From Verrucomicrobiota bacterium (GTDB lineage Bacteria; Verrucomicrobiota; Kiritimatiellia; CAIQIC01; Lenti-01), in contig DMJA01000066.1 of assembly GCA_003451935.1 (NCBI GenBank), forward strand, positions 1 through 27,885: a stretch of DNA of 27,885 nt, written 5' to 3'. How positions within the stretch are numbered: position 1 is the first letter of the stretch; every line of letters starts with the position of its first letter. Of the stretch, positions 13,505 through 24,300 are shown one piece after another. The position numbers were made by a program, and so were the translations under genes. The notes beneath the pieces were generated by a model that saw only the letters and a list, made by a program, of their open reading frames with translations, was not told the DNA's origin and did not search any database.

Positions 13505-16500
13505 ATGGGAAAGATCGGGCGGACCGGCATGCTTCTCTTGTGGGTGTTGCTTCTTCCGGCGCCCGTCCTAGCTGGCGATTACACCTACACCACGAATTCC
13601 TCCAACCCCGATACCATCACCCTCACGGGATACAACGGGCCGAGTGGCGTGGTGGACATTCCTTCCAGTTTGGATGGCAAGACCGTCACCGCGATCGGGA
13701 ACAATGCCTTCCGCGGCAATACCGGACTAACGGGCGTCCACATCCCCGCCACCGTCGACTCCATCGGAAGCTATGCCTTCCAGACCTGTACCAGCCTGAC
13801 GAACATCTACCTTCCCGATGGCGTCGCTTCCATCGGAAACTATGCCTTCCACGATTGCTCGAACTTGCGGAACGTCCTCATCCCCGGCAGTGTCGCTTCC
13901 ATCGGAACCGGTGCATTCCAAGGATGCTCTGGACTGACGGGCGTCGCCATCGGCAACGGCGTGGCCACACTTGGAAGCTATGCGTTCTATGGATGCACCC
14001 GGCTCTCCAACGTCATCCTTCCCGACAGTGTCACCTCGATCCAAGATCGCGCTTTCGACGCCTGTACCGGCCTGGCATCCATCTCCATCACGGAGGGAAA
14101 CCCCACCTATTCCAGCCGGGACGGAATCCTGTTCAACAAAACGCAGACCGCGCTCATCCAACATCCCGGAGGCCGGGGCGGTGTCTTTGCCGTTCCCGAT
14201 GGCATCACCTCGATCGGGAACTATGCATTCTGCGGCCGCACCGGCCTGGCCACCATCAGCCTCCCCCCCACCCTCGTCGCCATCGGCAACTATGCGTTTC
14301 AAGGGTGCACCGGACTGACAAGTCTTGACCTCCCCGACGCCGTCGCCACGATCGGAAGCTATGCGTTCTCCGGATGCACCAGCCTGCGAAGCATCAATAT
14401 CCCGGGCGCCCTCTCTACAATTGCCGCCAGCACATTTCAAGGTTGTTCCGGCCTGACGGGCATCCAGATCCATGATGGCGTTGTCGCCATCGGAAACAGC
14501 GCGTTCCAAGGATGCTCCGGTCTGGCGGATGTCGCCATCGGCAGCGGCGTGGCCACGATCGGGAGCCAGGCGTTCTACGGTTGCACACGGCTCGCGGACA
14601 TCGCCATCCCCGACGCCGTCGCCACAATCCAGGATCGCGCCTTCGACGGTTGCACCCGCCTGGCCTCCATTTCTGTCGCGGAGGGCAACCTCGCCTATTC
14701 CAGCCGGGACGGCGTGCTCTTCAATAAATCCCAAACCGCTTTCATTCAGCACCCGGGAGGCCAGCAAGGGGCCTACGCCATCCCCGCCGGAGTTGCCTCG
14801 ATTGGAAACTATGCCTTCTGCGCACGTACCGGCCTGACGCACATCGACATCCCGTCCACGGTCGTTTCGGTCGGGGCCTATGCATTCCAAGGATGCACCG
14901 GGCTGACGAGCGTCCAGATTCCCGATGGCGTTGCCTCGATCGGCAACTATGCGTTTCATGGCTGCACAAGCCTGAGAGACATCAACATCCCCGCCAGCCT
15001 CTCTGCCATCGCCGCCGGGACGTTTCAGGGCTGCGCCGGCTTGACAAGCGTGGCGATTCCCGATGGCGTCGCTTCGATCGGAACCTATGCGTTCTATGGG
15101 TGCTCCGGCCTTGCCGGCATCGACATCCCCGCCAGCGTCTCCACAGTCCAGGAGCGTGCGTTCGATGGATGCTCCCGCCTGGCCGCCATCTCCGTCGACG
15201 AAGGCAACGACGCCTATTCCAGCCAGGACGGCGTCCTGTTCAACAAGGATCAAACCGTGCTCATCCAGCATCCCGGCGGCCAAGGCGGGGCCTACAGCGT
15301 TCCCGACGGTGTCACCTCCATCGGAAACTATGCGTTTTGTCTCCGCCCCGGCCTGACGAGTGTGGGACTCCCCGGCACCCTCGCTTCGATTGGAAACTAC
15401 GCATTCCAGGGATGCACCGGGCTGACGCATATCGGCATCCCCGACAGCACCGCCGCCATCGGCATCGGTTCGTTTCTGGGCTGTTCCGCCCTGAAGAATG
15501 TCACGATGGGCAACGGCGTCGCCACGATTGGGAGCAGCGCGTTTCAAGGGTGTATCGGCTTGACGGACATCACCGTCGGCAATGACATCGCCACAATCGG
15601 CAGTTACGCCTTCTTCGGCTGTTCCAGCCTGGAGACCCTGACCATCCCCGACAGCGTCGCCACGATTCAGGATCGCGCGTTCGACGGGTGCTCCAGTTTG
15701 ACCTCCATTTCCGTGGCGGAGGGCAACACCGCCTATTCCAGCCGGGATGGCGTCCTCTTCAACAAGACGCAGACCACGCTCCTCCAACATCCCGGCGGAC
15801 AGGGCGGGGCCTATGCCGTTCCCGACGGTGTCACCTCGATCGGAATCTATGCGTTCAACGGCCGTACCGGCTTGGCCGGCATCAACCTCCCCTCCACTCT
15901 CATCTCCATCGGCAACTATGCGTTCCAAGGGTGCACTGGGCTGACCAGCATCGGCATCCCCGACAGTGTCGTTTCGCTCGGAAGCTGCGCACTCCAAGGA
16001 TGCACTGGACTGACCAACGCCTTGATAGGCAATGGGGTTTCCGCGATTGGCGGCCTTGCGTTCTACGGATGCTCCAGCCTGGCCTATATCGATCTCCCCG
16101 ACAGCGTCGCCACGATTCAGGACCGGGCGTTCGATGGGTGCTCCAGTTTGGCCGCCATTTCCGTCGCGTCGGGCAACTCCGCCTATTCCAGCCGGGACGG
16201 CGTCCTGTTCAACAAAGATCAAACCAAGCTCATCCAACATCCCGGAGGTTTGGGCGGACCGTATGCCGTCCCCAATGGCGTCGCCGCGATTGGGGACTAT
16301 GCGTTCAACGGCCGCACCGGCCTGACGAGCGTTGTCCTCCCCGATGGCGTCACCTCCATCGGCAGCTATGCGTTCCAAGGCGGCACCGGCCTGGAGGAAA
16401 TCATCCTCCCTGGCAGCGTCGCCTCGATTGGAAGCGGGGCCTTTCTGGGCTGTACCAGCCTGGGACGCGTTCATATTCCTGACGGCGTCACTTCAATCGG

Positions 16501-18142
16501 CAATGGCGCGTTCCAAAGTTGCTCCGGCTTGACGAATGCCATCATCGGCACCAACGTCACCACCATCGGAAATTCCGCATTCTACAATTGCTCCGGACTG
16601 ACAGGCGTGGCCATCCCCGCCAGCGTAACCTCGATCCAGGAACGCGCGTTCGATGGTTGCTCCAGTTTGACCGGCATTTCCGTCTCGGCGGGCAATCTGG
16701 CCTATTCCAGCGTAGACGGGATCCTCTTCAACAAGACCCAAACCGAGCTCCTTCAATATCCGGGTGGCAAGGAAGGGGCATATGCCATCCCCCCCGGCAT
16801 CGCGACAATCGGCAACTTTGCGTTCAACGGACGCACCGGCCTGACCGCCATCGATATCCCCGCCGGGGTCACCTCGATCGGGAACTATGCGTTTTATGCT
16901 TGCACCGGACTGACGAACATCACCCTCCCCGACAGTATCGTCGCAATCGGCAGCTATGCGTTCTGCGGGTGCTCGAGCCTGACAAACATCCATCTCCCCG
17001 AAGGTGTCGTCTCGATCGGGAATGGCACCTTCCAGAGTTGCACCGGATTGACCGGCATCCGCATCCCCACCGGCGCCACCGCGATTGGGAATTACGCGTT
17101 CTATGGGTGCAGCGGGCTGACAAACGCGGCAATCCCCGGAAATGTCACTTCGATCGGGAGCTATGCCTTCTTCGGTTGCTCCACCCTCTCCGGCGTGGAC
17201 ATTCCCGACAGTGTCATCTCAATCCAGGATCGCGCCTTCGACGCCTGTCCCGACTTGGTCGCCATCTCCGTTGCGGAGGGGAACCCCGCCTATTCCAGCT
17301 TGGATGGCGTTCTCCTCAATAAGGACTTGACCCTTCTGGTTCAATGCCCCGGCGCACGGTCGGGCTCCTACTCCATTCCCGGCCGCGTCGCCACGATCGG
17401 GAACTATGCGTTCAATGGGTGCACAGGCCTGACGGATGTCGTCATGGGCGGGGCCGTGACGACGATCGGCGCCCATGCATTTGAAGGATGCCTCAACCTC
17501 GCCGCGCTGGTCGTTCCAGGCGGCGTGATCCATGTCGGCATCTCTGCGTTTGACGGATTTCCCGGCGCTTTGTATTTCCAAGGAAACGCCCCCGTATTCG
17601 AACACCACCTCCCGGGCTTGGCTTCCATCTACTACTGCCTCGGCACATCGGGTTGGGATGCCTACACCTCCCCCAAAAGCATCTGGACGAGCGTTGCGGC
17701 CTTCGAGGCCGGCGAAGGAATGCCGTCGTATGCGAGCCAGACCGGCAACGTGGGCAATGCCTACGGCGTGTTGCCGACGGCAACCCGCCCAGGCTTTGCG
17801 TTTGGCGGGTGGTGGACGGAGGCAAATGGCATGGGCACCCATGTGTTCACCAATTCAACCGTCCCCTATGTGACCACGGGGCATGTGCTTTATGCCCATT
17901 GGACCGAAACGCCGGCGCTGGATGCAGAAGACGAGGTGCGGTTCCTCTCCGACAGACTATCCTTTGGCCTCCCGACCGGCTATTCGGCCTGTATGGTCGA
18001 ATGTGCTACCGTCGTGACGAACGGGGCGTGGAATTTCTCGCCCCTGGATGCGAATGAATACGGAATATCGAACGGCACCGTGACCTTGTATTATTTACCG
18101 GAACGTCCCAAGGCCATTTATCGGGCGCAATTCAGCCCGTAG
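13505..18142 (+). CDS. BspA-type leucine-rich repeat surface protein with InlB_B-type C-terminal repeat
   Basis: This 1545-residue protein begins with a textbook signal peptide (MGKIGRTGMLLLWVLLLPAPVLA, cut to show its parts: basic MGKIGR, hydrophobic LLLWVLLL, cleavage near VLA). About 46 LRR_5/BspA-type units of 23 residues follow, with the pattern IPDGVTSIGNYAFQGCTGL. They are grouped by seven linkers of the form YSSRDGVLFNKTQT...HPGG. After the array comes one InlB_B/Listeria-Bacteroides-type repeat (GVLPTATRPGFAFGGWWTEA...VLYAHWTE, about residues 1415-1475). An unrecognised beta-rich end of about 65 residues follows. No PEP-CTERM, LPXTG or transmembrane anchor is visible. Known BspA-like proteins bind host or matrix proteins, so adhesion is a reasonable inference. 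It is divergent from the propeller gene and convergent with the giant gene. The linkers are very similar at the DNA level, which suggests recombination between units. Confidence 0.92.
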   Translation: MGKIGRTGMLLLWVLLLPAPVLAGDYTYTTNSSNPDTITLTGYNGPSGVVDIPSSLDGKTVTAIGNNAFRGNTGLTGVHIPATVDSIGSYAFQTCTSLTNIYLPDGVASIGNYAFHDCSNLRNVLIPGSVASIGTGAFQGCSGLTGVAIGNGVATLGSYAFYGCTRLSNVILPDSVTSIQDRAFDACTGLASISITEGNPTYSSRDGILFNKTQTALIQHPGGRGGVFAVPDGITSIGNYAFCGRTGLATISLPPTLVAIGNYAFQGCTGLTSLDLPDAVATIGSYAFSGCTSLRSINIPGALSTIAASTFQGCSGLTGIQIHDGVVAIGNSAFQGCSGLADVAIGSGVATIGSQAFYGCTRLADIAIPDAVATIQDRAFDGCTRLASISVAEGNLAYSSRDGVLFNKSQTAFIQHPGGQQGAYAIPAGVASIGNYAFCARTGLTHIDIPSTVVSVGAYAFQGCTGLTSVQIPDGVASIGNYAFHGCTSLRDINIPASLSAIAAGTFQGCAGLTSVAIPDGVASIGTYAFYGCSGLAGIDIPASVSTVQERAFDGCSRLAAISVDEGNDAYSSQDGVLFNKDQTVLIQHPGGQGGAYSVPDGVTSIGNYAFCLRPGLTSVGLPGTLASIGNYAFQGCTGLTHIGIPDSTAAIGIGSFLGCSALKNVTMGNGVATIGSSAFQGCIGLTDITVGNDIATIGSYAFFGCSSLETLTIPDSVATIQDRAFDGCSSLTSISVAEGNTAYSSRDGVLFNKTQTTLLQHPGGQGGAYAVPDGVTSIGIYAFNGRTGLAGINLPSTLISIGNYAFQGCTGLTSIGIPDSVVSLGSCALQGCTGLTNALIGNGVSAIGGLAFYGCSSLAYIDLPDSVATIQDRAFDGCSSLAAISVASGNSAYSSRDGVLFNKDQTKLIQHPGGLGGPYAVPNGVAAIGDYAFNGRTGLTSVVLPDGVTSIGSYAFQGGTGLEEIILPGSVASIGSGAFLGCTSLGRVHIPDGVTSIGNGAFQSCSGLTNAIIGTNVTTIGNSAFYNCSGLTGVAIPASVTSIQERAFDGCSSLTGISVSAGNLAYSSVDGILFNKTQTELLQYPGGKEGAYAIPPGIATIGNFAFNGRTGLTAIDIPAGVTSIGNYAFYACTGLTNITLPDSIVAIGSYAFCGCSSLTNIHLPEGVVSIGNGTFQSCTGLTGIRIPTGATAIGNYAFYGCSGLTNAAIPGNVTSIGSYAFFGCSTLSGVDIPDSVISIQDRAFDACPDLVAISVAEGNPAYSSLDGVLLNKDLTLLVQCPGARSGSYSIPGRVATIGNYAFNGCTGLTDVVMGGAVTTIGAHAFEGCLNLAALVVPGGVIHVGISAFDGFPGALYFQGNAPVFEHHLPGLASIYYCLGTSGWDAYTSPKSIWTSVAAFEAGEGMPSYASQTGNVGNAYGVLPTATRPGFAFGGWWTEANGMGTHVFTNSTVPYVTTGHVLYAHWTETPALDAEDEVRFLSDRLSFGLPTGYSACMVECATVVTNGAWNFSPLDANEYGISNGTVTLYYLPERPKAIYRAQFSP
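13629..17560 (+). repeat. Leucine-rich repeat array with seven super-repeats
   Basis: The coding array has a 69-base period (23 residues). The linker codon for Y in YSS begins at 14108, 14696, 15215, 15734, 16184, 16703 and 17291. The spacings are 588, 519, 519, 450, 519 and 588 bases, all equal to 105 + 69n with n of 7, 6, 6, 5, 6 and 7. The last unit before each linker always carries the variant (I/V)Q(D/E)RAFD, which looks like a fixed end unit. Confidence 0.9.
17625..17915 (+). other. Unique segment and InlB_B-type repeat of the leucine-rich protein
   Basis: After the last leucine-rich unit the protein has a short unique stretch (SIYYCLGTSGWDAYTSP). One Listeria-Bacteroides-type beta-grasp repeat follows, with the usual landmarks: LPTATRPGFAFGGW, then T, then VLYAHW. 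Such repeats are common in surface proteins of PVC and Firmicutes bacteria. It appears once here. Confidence 0.7.
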
Positions 18143-18181
18143 TTGCTCCCGCATATGGCCGGGAGCCGCGAGGGGAGAGAA

Positions 18182-18221
18182 CTGCCCGACAGGAGTTGAA
18201 CCGGCAATCTCGTGCTCTGTA
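18182..18221 (-). other. tRNA 3'-half-like remnant
   Basis: On the minus strand this can be read as anticodon loop end TACAGA, 3' stem GCACG, variable AGATT, T arm GCCGG-TTCAACT-CCTGT and acceptor strand CGGGCAG. The T loop TTCAACT is typical. The T stem has one mismatch and a G-U pair, no CCA is encoded, and no 5' half pairs with it upstream. It therefore cannot be a functional tRNA. A break in the anticodon loop is typical of integrase attachment sites in tRNA genes. The call is tentative. Confidence 0.35.
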
Positions 18222-18225
18222 CTTG

Positions 18226-18254
18226 AAAAATCGCCGTTCTTATTAATATGGCGA
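18226..18254 (-). terminator. Possible terminator of the giant Ig-domain gene
   Basis: On the minus strand TCGCC (18254-18250) and GGCGA (18235-18231) form a 5-bp GC-rich stem with a 14-base AT-rich loop, followed directly by TTTTT (18230-18226). It lies about 90 bases after the stop. The stem is short, so the call is moderate. Confidence 0.42.
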
Positions 18255-18341
18255 AGGTTGCCGCCAATCGGACCGACGATCGAGATTTCGCTCACCGCCT
18301 TCCCCCGCCCGGCGTGCAGAGTTGAGCCGGTTCCGGCAGCG

Positions 18342-21300
18342 CTATTCCTCGTCGACCTGGATGAGATACAGGCCGATGCCGCCGATGTCCGTGTCGAGGT
18401 ATTCGTTTCCTTCGGGATCGGCGGGGATGCCGGATTCGATGGCCTGGAAGCCCTGGATCAGGTTTGTTGAACGCAGGATCTTGTAGCGTTCGTCCACGCG
18501 GCCCAGCCAGCGGATCCAGACGCCGTTCGTCCCAAGGCTCACGGGGCTTTGCAACTTGAGGGCGATCGCGGTGCGCTCGAACGGCCCATAGACCTGCAGG
18601 TCGCCGGAGGTTTCCACCTCCACCAGCCGATAGGTGTAGGTGCCGCCCGCCACCGCCCCGGCGTCCACCAGGGAATACGCCGTGCCGAAGCCGTCCACGC
18701 CCTGGGCATAGAGGATGTCCTTATTCACCCGCACCCAGGCGCTGCCATCCCAGCGCTCCACATAGAACCCGACGGTGTCTTCCTCCGAAGCCGTCCGCCA
18801 GCGGACCACCACCTGGTCGTTTTCCTCCCCGGCGGTGAAGCTGTACAGCACCACGCGGGTGGTGGAATAAGGCTGGAAATAGATCTGATCGATTTCAGTG
18901 GCCTGGGCCCCGTCTATTGTCTGAACCGCGACGACGCCGAAATACCCGTTGGATTCCAGCGTGGAATCCACGCCCGTGCCTTGGAAGACGGTGGCATTGG
19001 CGGGGACTTCCGTGGCCACGCTGCCCTCGCCATTGGTGGTGGGCAGGACGGAGGTGTAGAGCTCCCACACGCCGGCGCTCTTGCGGCCATGGGTGACCCG
19101 GATCAGGAACCCGACGTCCGTCAGCCCGTCGACCAGCGACTCCTCCGAAGTCAGGATGGTGGCATCGGCGACGCCATTCGTGACCCGTTCCAGACGGATC
19201 TTGTCCCCATAGGTGCTGTCGCCTCCAATCGCCAGGCGATAGCCATCCACCGTGGAGGATTCCAGGTCGGCTTCGTTCGCATACAGCCAGATGTACATGC
19301 GGTTGGCGGTGGCGAACTCCATGTTCCGGCGCCCCACCCACAGGCCCCATTCCTGGGAAACGCCCCAGTACGCGATCTGGGTCCGCAGTTGGTTCGTTGC
19401 CGTACCCGCCGGGCCATTCTGCCGCAAGGTCTGGGAGCCCGTGGCGCCGGCGCCCGCATCGCTGTCGGCCACAATGATCCAATTGGTTGTATCGCCGGAC
19501 CAGACAGGCGACCCCGTGAAATTGCCGTCTATGAAACCATCCAGCGGGGCGGACGCCGTGATGAGCACGCTGGTGACCCCCGCCAACCCGCCGCCATTCG
19601 CGGCAATCGTGAATTCCCCGGCCTCGCTGTACTGAAGCGCGGTCCAGGTGTAGGCACCCGTGACCAAAGATTGGGCACCTCCCCCGCTCAAGGTCCCGGA
19701 TCCGCTGGCCTGGCCGAGGGTCACGCTGACGATGGAATCCACATCCACGTTCTGGTTGGCATCCTGCGCCTGCACGACGGCGCTGAAGTTCTGGGCGATG
19801 GGCACCACGGTGGCGAGCGAGGCGAACGCCAGCTGGGTGGCCGCGACGATGATCCGGTTGCGGTCTCCGGTCACGTCGGTCGCGGCGCCGCCGGCGTCGG
19901 CGGCCGCGAAGATCGACCCGGCGCTGTCGGCCGTGGCGCTGGCGACCGTGAAGGTCAACTGCGCGTTGTCGGTGACGGTGCTGGCGAAACTGGCCAGGAC
20001 TTTGAAAGTCTTGGTGGCGCCATCCGCGGCGGACAGGCCGGCCAGGTTGGTGAACACCACGGTGGTGCCGCCGTAGCCTTCGGCGATTTCGGTGGTGCCG
20101 TCATAGAGCGCCACCCGGCGCAGGTTGTCGCCGTTGGCGACCGTGAAGGTGATCGCCGTCAGCGTGGTCCCAAGCGCATCCGAATCGGCGGCGCCGCCGC
20201 CGTCGCGGATCGTGAAGCTGCCGACTTGCAGGGACGACGACGTCAGGTTGGTTTCCTGATAGGAGCCATAGGCGATGCTGGAAAACTCGGTGAAGCCGGA
20301 GTCGCGGATGATGTCGGAGTCGGCGCTATAGGTGCCCGTCCCGGTCACCACCTTGTCCTTTTGCGTCGCACCAGCGCTGGTGTGCGTGAGGACCGAGTTG
20401 TACACCCCGGCCGTGGCCGGCTTGAACCGCACGAAAATTGTCGTCTCCGCCACGGTCCCGCTGGATGGCGTCAGCGAAATCGCCGAGGAGCTGAAACCCG
20501 AGCCGCTGGTGAGGGAGATCTCAAATCCCGGCGGGGGGGTGATCACGATGTTGGCGCCCAGGTTCACCCCCGACACCGTGTAGGACTGCTCGGCGGACGC
20601 CACATTGGTCACCACGCTGCCGAACGCCAAGGCGTCGCCCGAAACCAGGATTCCGGGGGTCGTGGAATCCACATCCACGATTCCGAAGATATCCAGGCCA
20701 TAGCTGTTGTCGGCACGGGAATAGAACCCCCACGCACCCGTTCCGGTCTGTCCGCTGGCAAAGTAGCGCAGGGTCACCGTCGCGCCTTCCGTCAGGTTTT
20801 GGAGGGCGGACACCCCGGAGAAATCCCACGCGCGGGTGAGGCTGGTGGATTCCAACGGGGATCCGATCCAAGTGAAATTGGTCCCGTCCAAGCTGTAGGC
20901 CCACTGGTCCCGGACACCCGTATAGTTGATGACATTCGTGTAGAAACTTGGGGTGCCCGCGAATCGGCCCGTGATGCTCGTCAGCGAAAGCTTGTGGCCA
21001 GGGGCGGAGGACAGCGTCACCTGGTAATAGTCGTTGCTGTCCAGCGCAATGCCCTCGTTGCCAAATCCGGTGGTCCGGAAGGAGTTGGTGCCGGTGCTGG
21101 CCGGGGCGCCCGCCCCGCGGGTGATGTTGGAAGAACCGTCCATGCTGGCGTTGTACACTTCCGCGGTCCATGTCGCTGGATAGGGCGAACCCGCCCCGGT
21201 GAAATCCCAGGCCGCGAGGCTCGAAGGGCCGAGGGTCACCGCCACCTCCACCGTCTGCGTCGCCACGCCCGCGAGGTTGCTGGCCGTGAAGGTGAAGGTG

Positions 21301-24300
21301 TTCGTCTTGCCCCCTTCGGACAACGGCGGCGTGTAGCTCAACTCGCCTGTCCCCGCCGTGAATACATAGCCCGACGGGGCCGTCGTGCTTTGCAGCGCCA
21401 GCGTGGGTGCGGGCGCGCCCGAGGCGGTTTCCGTGAAGACCAAGGCCACGCCCGTGGTCGTGGCGTACGGGCCGGCGCCGCCTGTGAAGGCCGGCGCCGA
21501 AGCCGCCGTCACCACGACGCTGACGGTTTGGGTCGCCACGCCCAGTTCGTTGCTCGCCGTGAAGGTGAAGGTCTTGGTCGTCCCTCCATCGGCCAGCGGC
21601 GGCGTGTAGGTCAGGACGCCCGTCGCCGGAACAAAGTCGTAGCCCGAGGTGGCCGTCTGGGATTCCAAGGCCAATGCGGGCGTCGGCCAGCCGGTCGCAC
21701 TCACCGTGAAGGCCGTCGCCACTCCCGACGTCGCATACTGGGTCCCCAACGCATTGAACACCGGGGCGTTCGAAATGACCAGCGTGCCGTTGGTCGAGCC
21801 TTGGTAGAGGAGATCGTTCACGATGCCCGTCACGGCGTAGCTGCCGGCATTGCTGGGCGCGGTCGCCGAGCCGTCATAGGTGACGTCCACGGACAAATCC
21901 GCCGGAACGGTTGTCACCGTGACGGTCTTGGCGTTGCCGTCCCACATCTGCGCCAGGTTGCCCAGGGTCACGGTCGCCTTGGCCTTGGTCACGTTGAACG
22001 TGTTGGTCACATCCGGCGCCGGATCCCAACTGGTATTGCCGGCCTGCGAGGCCACGATGCTGACGGTCCCCGACGTCGAGAACGTCAGGTTCGTGCCACT
22101 GGCGATCGACCCCGGCCCGCTGGCCACCGCAAAACTCACCGGCAGGCCGCTGGAGGCAATCGCCGTAAGCTTCACCAAATTCGTCGCGGTCTGGTTGTCG
22201 ATGGGCGCGAAGTGGATGGCCTGCACCCCCTTCGTGGCCACGCTGGCCACGGAGGAATAGGTGCCGGTGCCGATCGCCGAAACCGCCCGCGCACGGAAAT
22301 AATAGGTCGCGCCAGCCGCCAGTCCCGTCACGGACTGGCTCGTGCCCGCCACCGTCAGATTTGAATAGCCGGGGATGTAGGCCGGCGTGGCCAGCGAGCC
22401 TTGGATCAGGATGTCGTCACCCGCGCCTTCGAAGCCCAGGGCGCCGCCGGAGGCTCCCCCCCACCCCGCCAGCCGGAAGGTGATGGCGCCGGATACATTC
22501 TGAAACGCGGGAACTCCGTTCAGATCGCAAGACAAGGCAAGAGCGGCCGTGTTGGTCGCCATTCCATTGGTCGACACCAGATTCGTCGCATAGCCGTCAT
22601 GGCTTGCCCGCAGCGCGAGATTGGAGGCACCGGTGGCGGACCGCTGGATGTTCAGGAGGATGTTGGTGATGGACATTGTCACGTGGTCAGCGCCCGGCTG
22701 GATGGTCCACTCGAAATATTCGCCTGCCGCCAATGCGGCCGCGGCATCCGCGAAGTTGGTGGACCAGCCACCGGCGTTGAACCGGCCCGCATTCGCCGAA
22801 GCCGTCAATCCCGTGCCGCGGGTGATATAGGCGGGAGCCTGCATGTGGGTGGCCGCGAAGGTGGAAATCCCCTGCGCCTCGTCGCCCGCATAGTCCGCAA
22901 AGTCGAAGGCGATCAAGTTGGTGTTCGCGCTGCCGGCCGTGAAATTCGAATTCGCTCCGACATCGAGCCGGTAGCTCGTTGCGCCCCCCGGCGCGCCCCA
23001 GGCCGCCGTGAAGTCCGCGGCGTTCATCGCGCTCGCCCAGATCGGAGCCGGTGCCGCGGGCAGGCCCTCGGCCACCACCACGCTGACCACCTGCGTGTCC
23101 ATGCCCAGGCTGTTGCTCGCCGTGAAAGTGAATGACACATCGCCAACATCCGCATACGGTGGTGTGTAGGTCAGCAGGCCCGTCGCAGGGTTCAAGGTAT
23201 AACTGCCGGGCGTTGCCCCGGTATCCGCTTCCACCACCGCAAAGGTGGGAGGCAAGCCCTGGACGCTCACGGTGAAGGACATCGGCACCCCCGACGTTGC
23301 GTATTGCGTTCCCAGCGCGTTGAACACCGGCGGCGCATGCACGGCCACGCTCACCACCTGCGTCACCACGCCCAAGCTGTTGCTCGCCGTGAAGGTGAAG
23401 GTCCGCGTGCCCGCGTCCGCCAGCGGCGGCGTGTAGGTCAGCATGCTGGGGCTGGTGCCGTTCGTCCAGCCATAGGAGCCGCCGGTGGCCGTCGTGCTTT
23501 GCAGCGCCAGCGTGGGTACGGGATCGCCGGTCGCGCTCTCCGTGAAGGTCAACTCCACGCCATTCGTCGTGCTGTAGCTGGTCCCGCTGGTGAAGAACGG
23601 CGCCAGATCCACCGTCGTCACGCTCGCCACCGACGAATATGTCCCGGTGCCCAGCGCCGAGGCCGACCGCATCCGGAAGTAGTACAGGGTGTTCGGTGTC
23701 AGCCCCGTCACGGAATGGCTCGTGCCGGAAACCGTCAAATTTGAATAGCCGGGGACGTAGGAAGGATCGCCGCTGACGCCGGTCACGGTAAATGAACCCG
23801 CGGGCGGCAGGGCGTTTGTCACCGTGTTGCTGACCGTCCAGTTGTTCGTGTTGCCGATGGCGGCCAGCAGCTCCGCCTTGGTGCCGGCTGTAACACTCAT
23901 GCCATAGACGAAATTATCCACCTCGTTCAAGGCGATGGCCGTTGTTCCATCAGTCAATCCCGTGGGAAGGCCGGACGATTCGGTATTCGTTGCGCTGGCC
24001 TGCCAGCCGATATCTTGGCTATTGACCGCGTAAATCATGGTCGTGGACGAGGCCGTCTTTTGATAAGCGAGAATCTGGTCGCCGGAAGCGGACAAGGCAA
24101 AGGAAGTGCCGGAAACCGTCCCCGTACTTGCTGTCGCGCTCGGGGTAATCGACACCATGGTCCCGGCCATGATGGGATTGGCGGTCGAATTCGACCAAAG
24201 CACGATCCCCTCCCCTGTCCGGAAGTGGTCGTTCGTCCACCCGTTCTCCGTGAAGTAAATGGCCGTGCCCACGTCGAGATTCGCCAAGGCGAGAAACGTG

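Larger units (their letters stand above)
18143..18341. other. Intergenic region between two convergent surface-protein genes
   Basis: This 199-base gap contains a weak 7-bp hairpin (GCTCCCG 18145-18151 with CGGGAGC 18160-18166, no U tail) just after the leucine-rich gene, a tRNA 3'-half-like remnant (18182-18221) and a terminator-like hairpin facing the giant gene (18226-18254). No gene is supported here. Confidence 0.55.

Noticed and set aside
13727..16474. Minus-strand open frame of 915 codons with apparent repeats
   Set aside because: It is the mirror of the leucine-rich array, so the periodicity is inherited from the real gene.
13629..17560. CRISPR-like regular repeats
   Set aside because: The 69-base period is coding, keeps frame and carries the leucine-rich pattern. 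There are no conserved direct repeats with unique spacers and no cas genes.
18145..18166. Terminator of the leucine-rich gene
   Set aside because: The stem is 7 bp with an 8-base loop but no U tail follows on the plus strand, so it is not called as a terminator.
18095..18295. Small minus-strand frame of 66 codons
   Set aside because: It overlaps the end of the leucine-rich gene and the tRNA-like remnant, and has no ribosome binding site or family resemblance.
18549..22364. Plus-strand open frame of 1271 codons
   Set aside because: It is Arg/Gly/His-rich and antisense to the giant Ig gene, with no recognisable domain.
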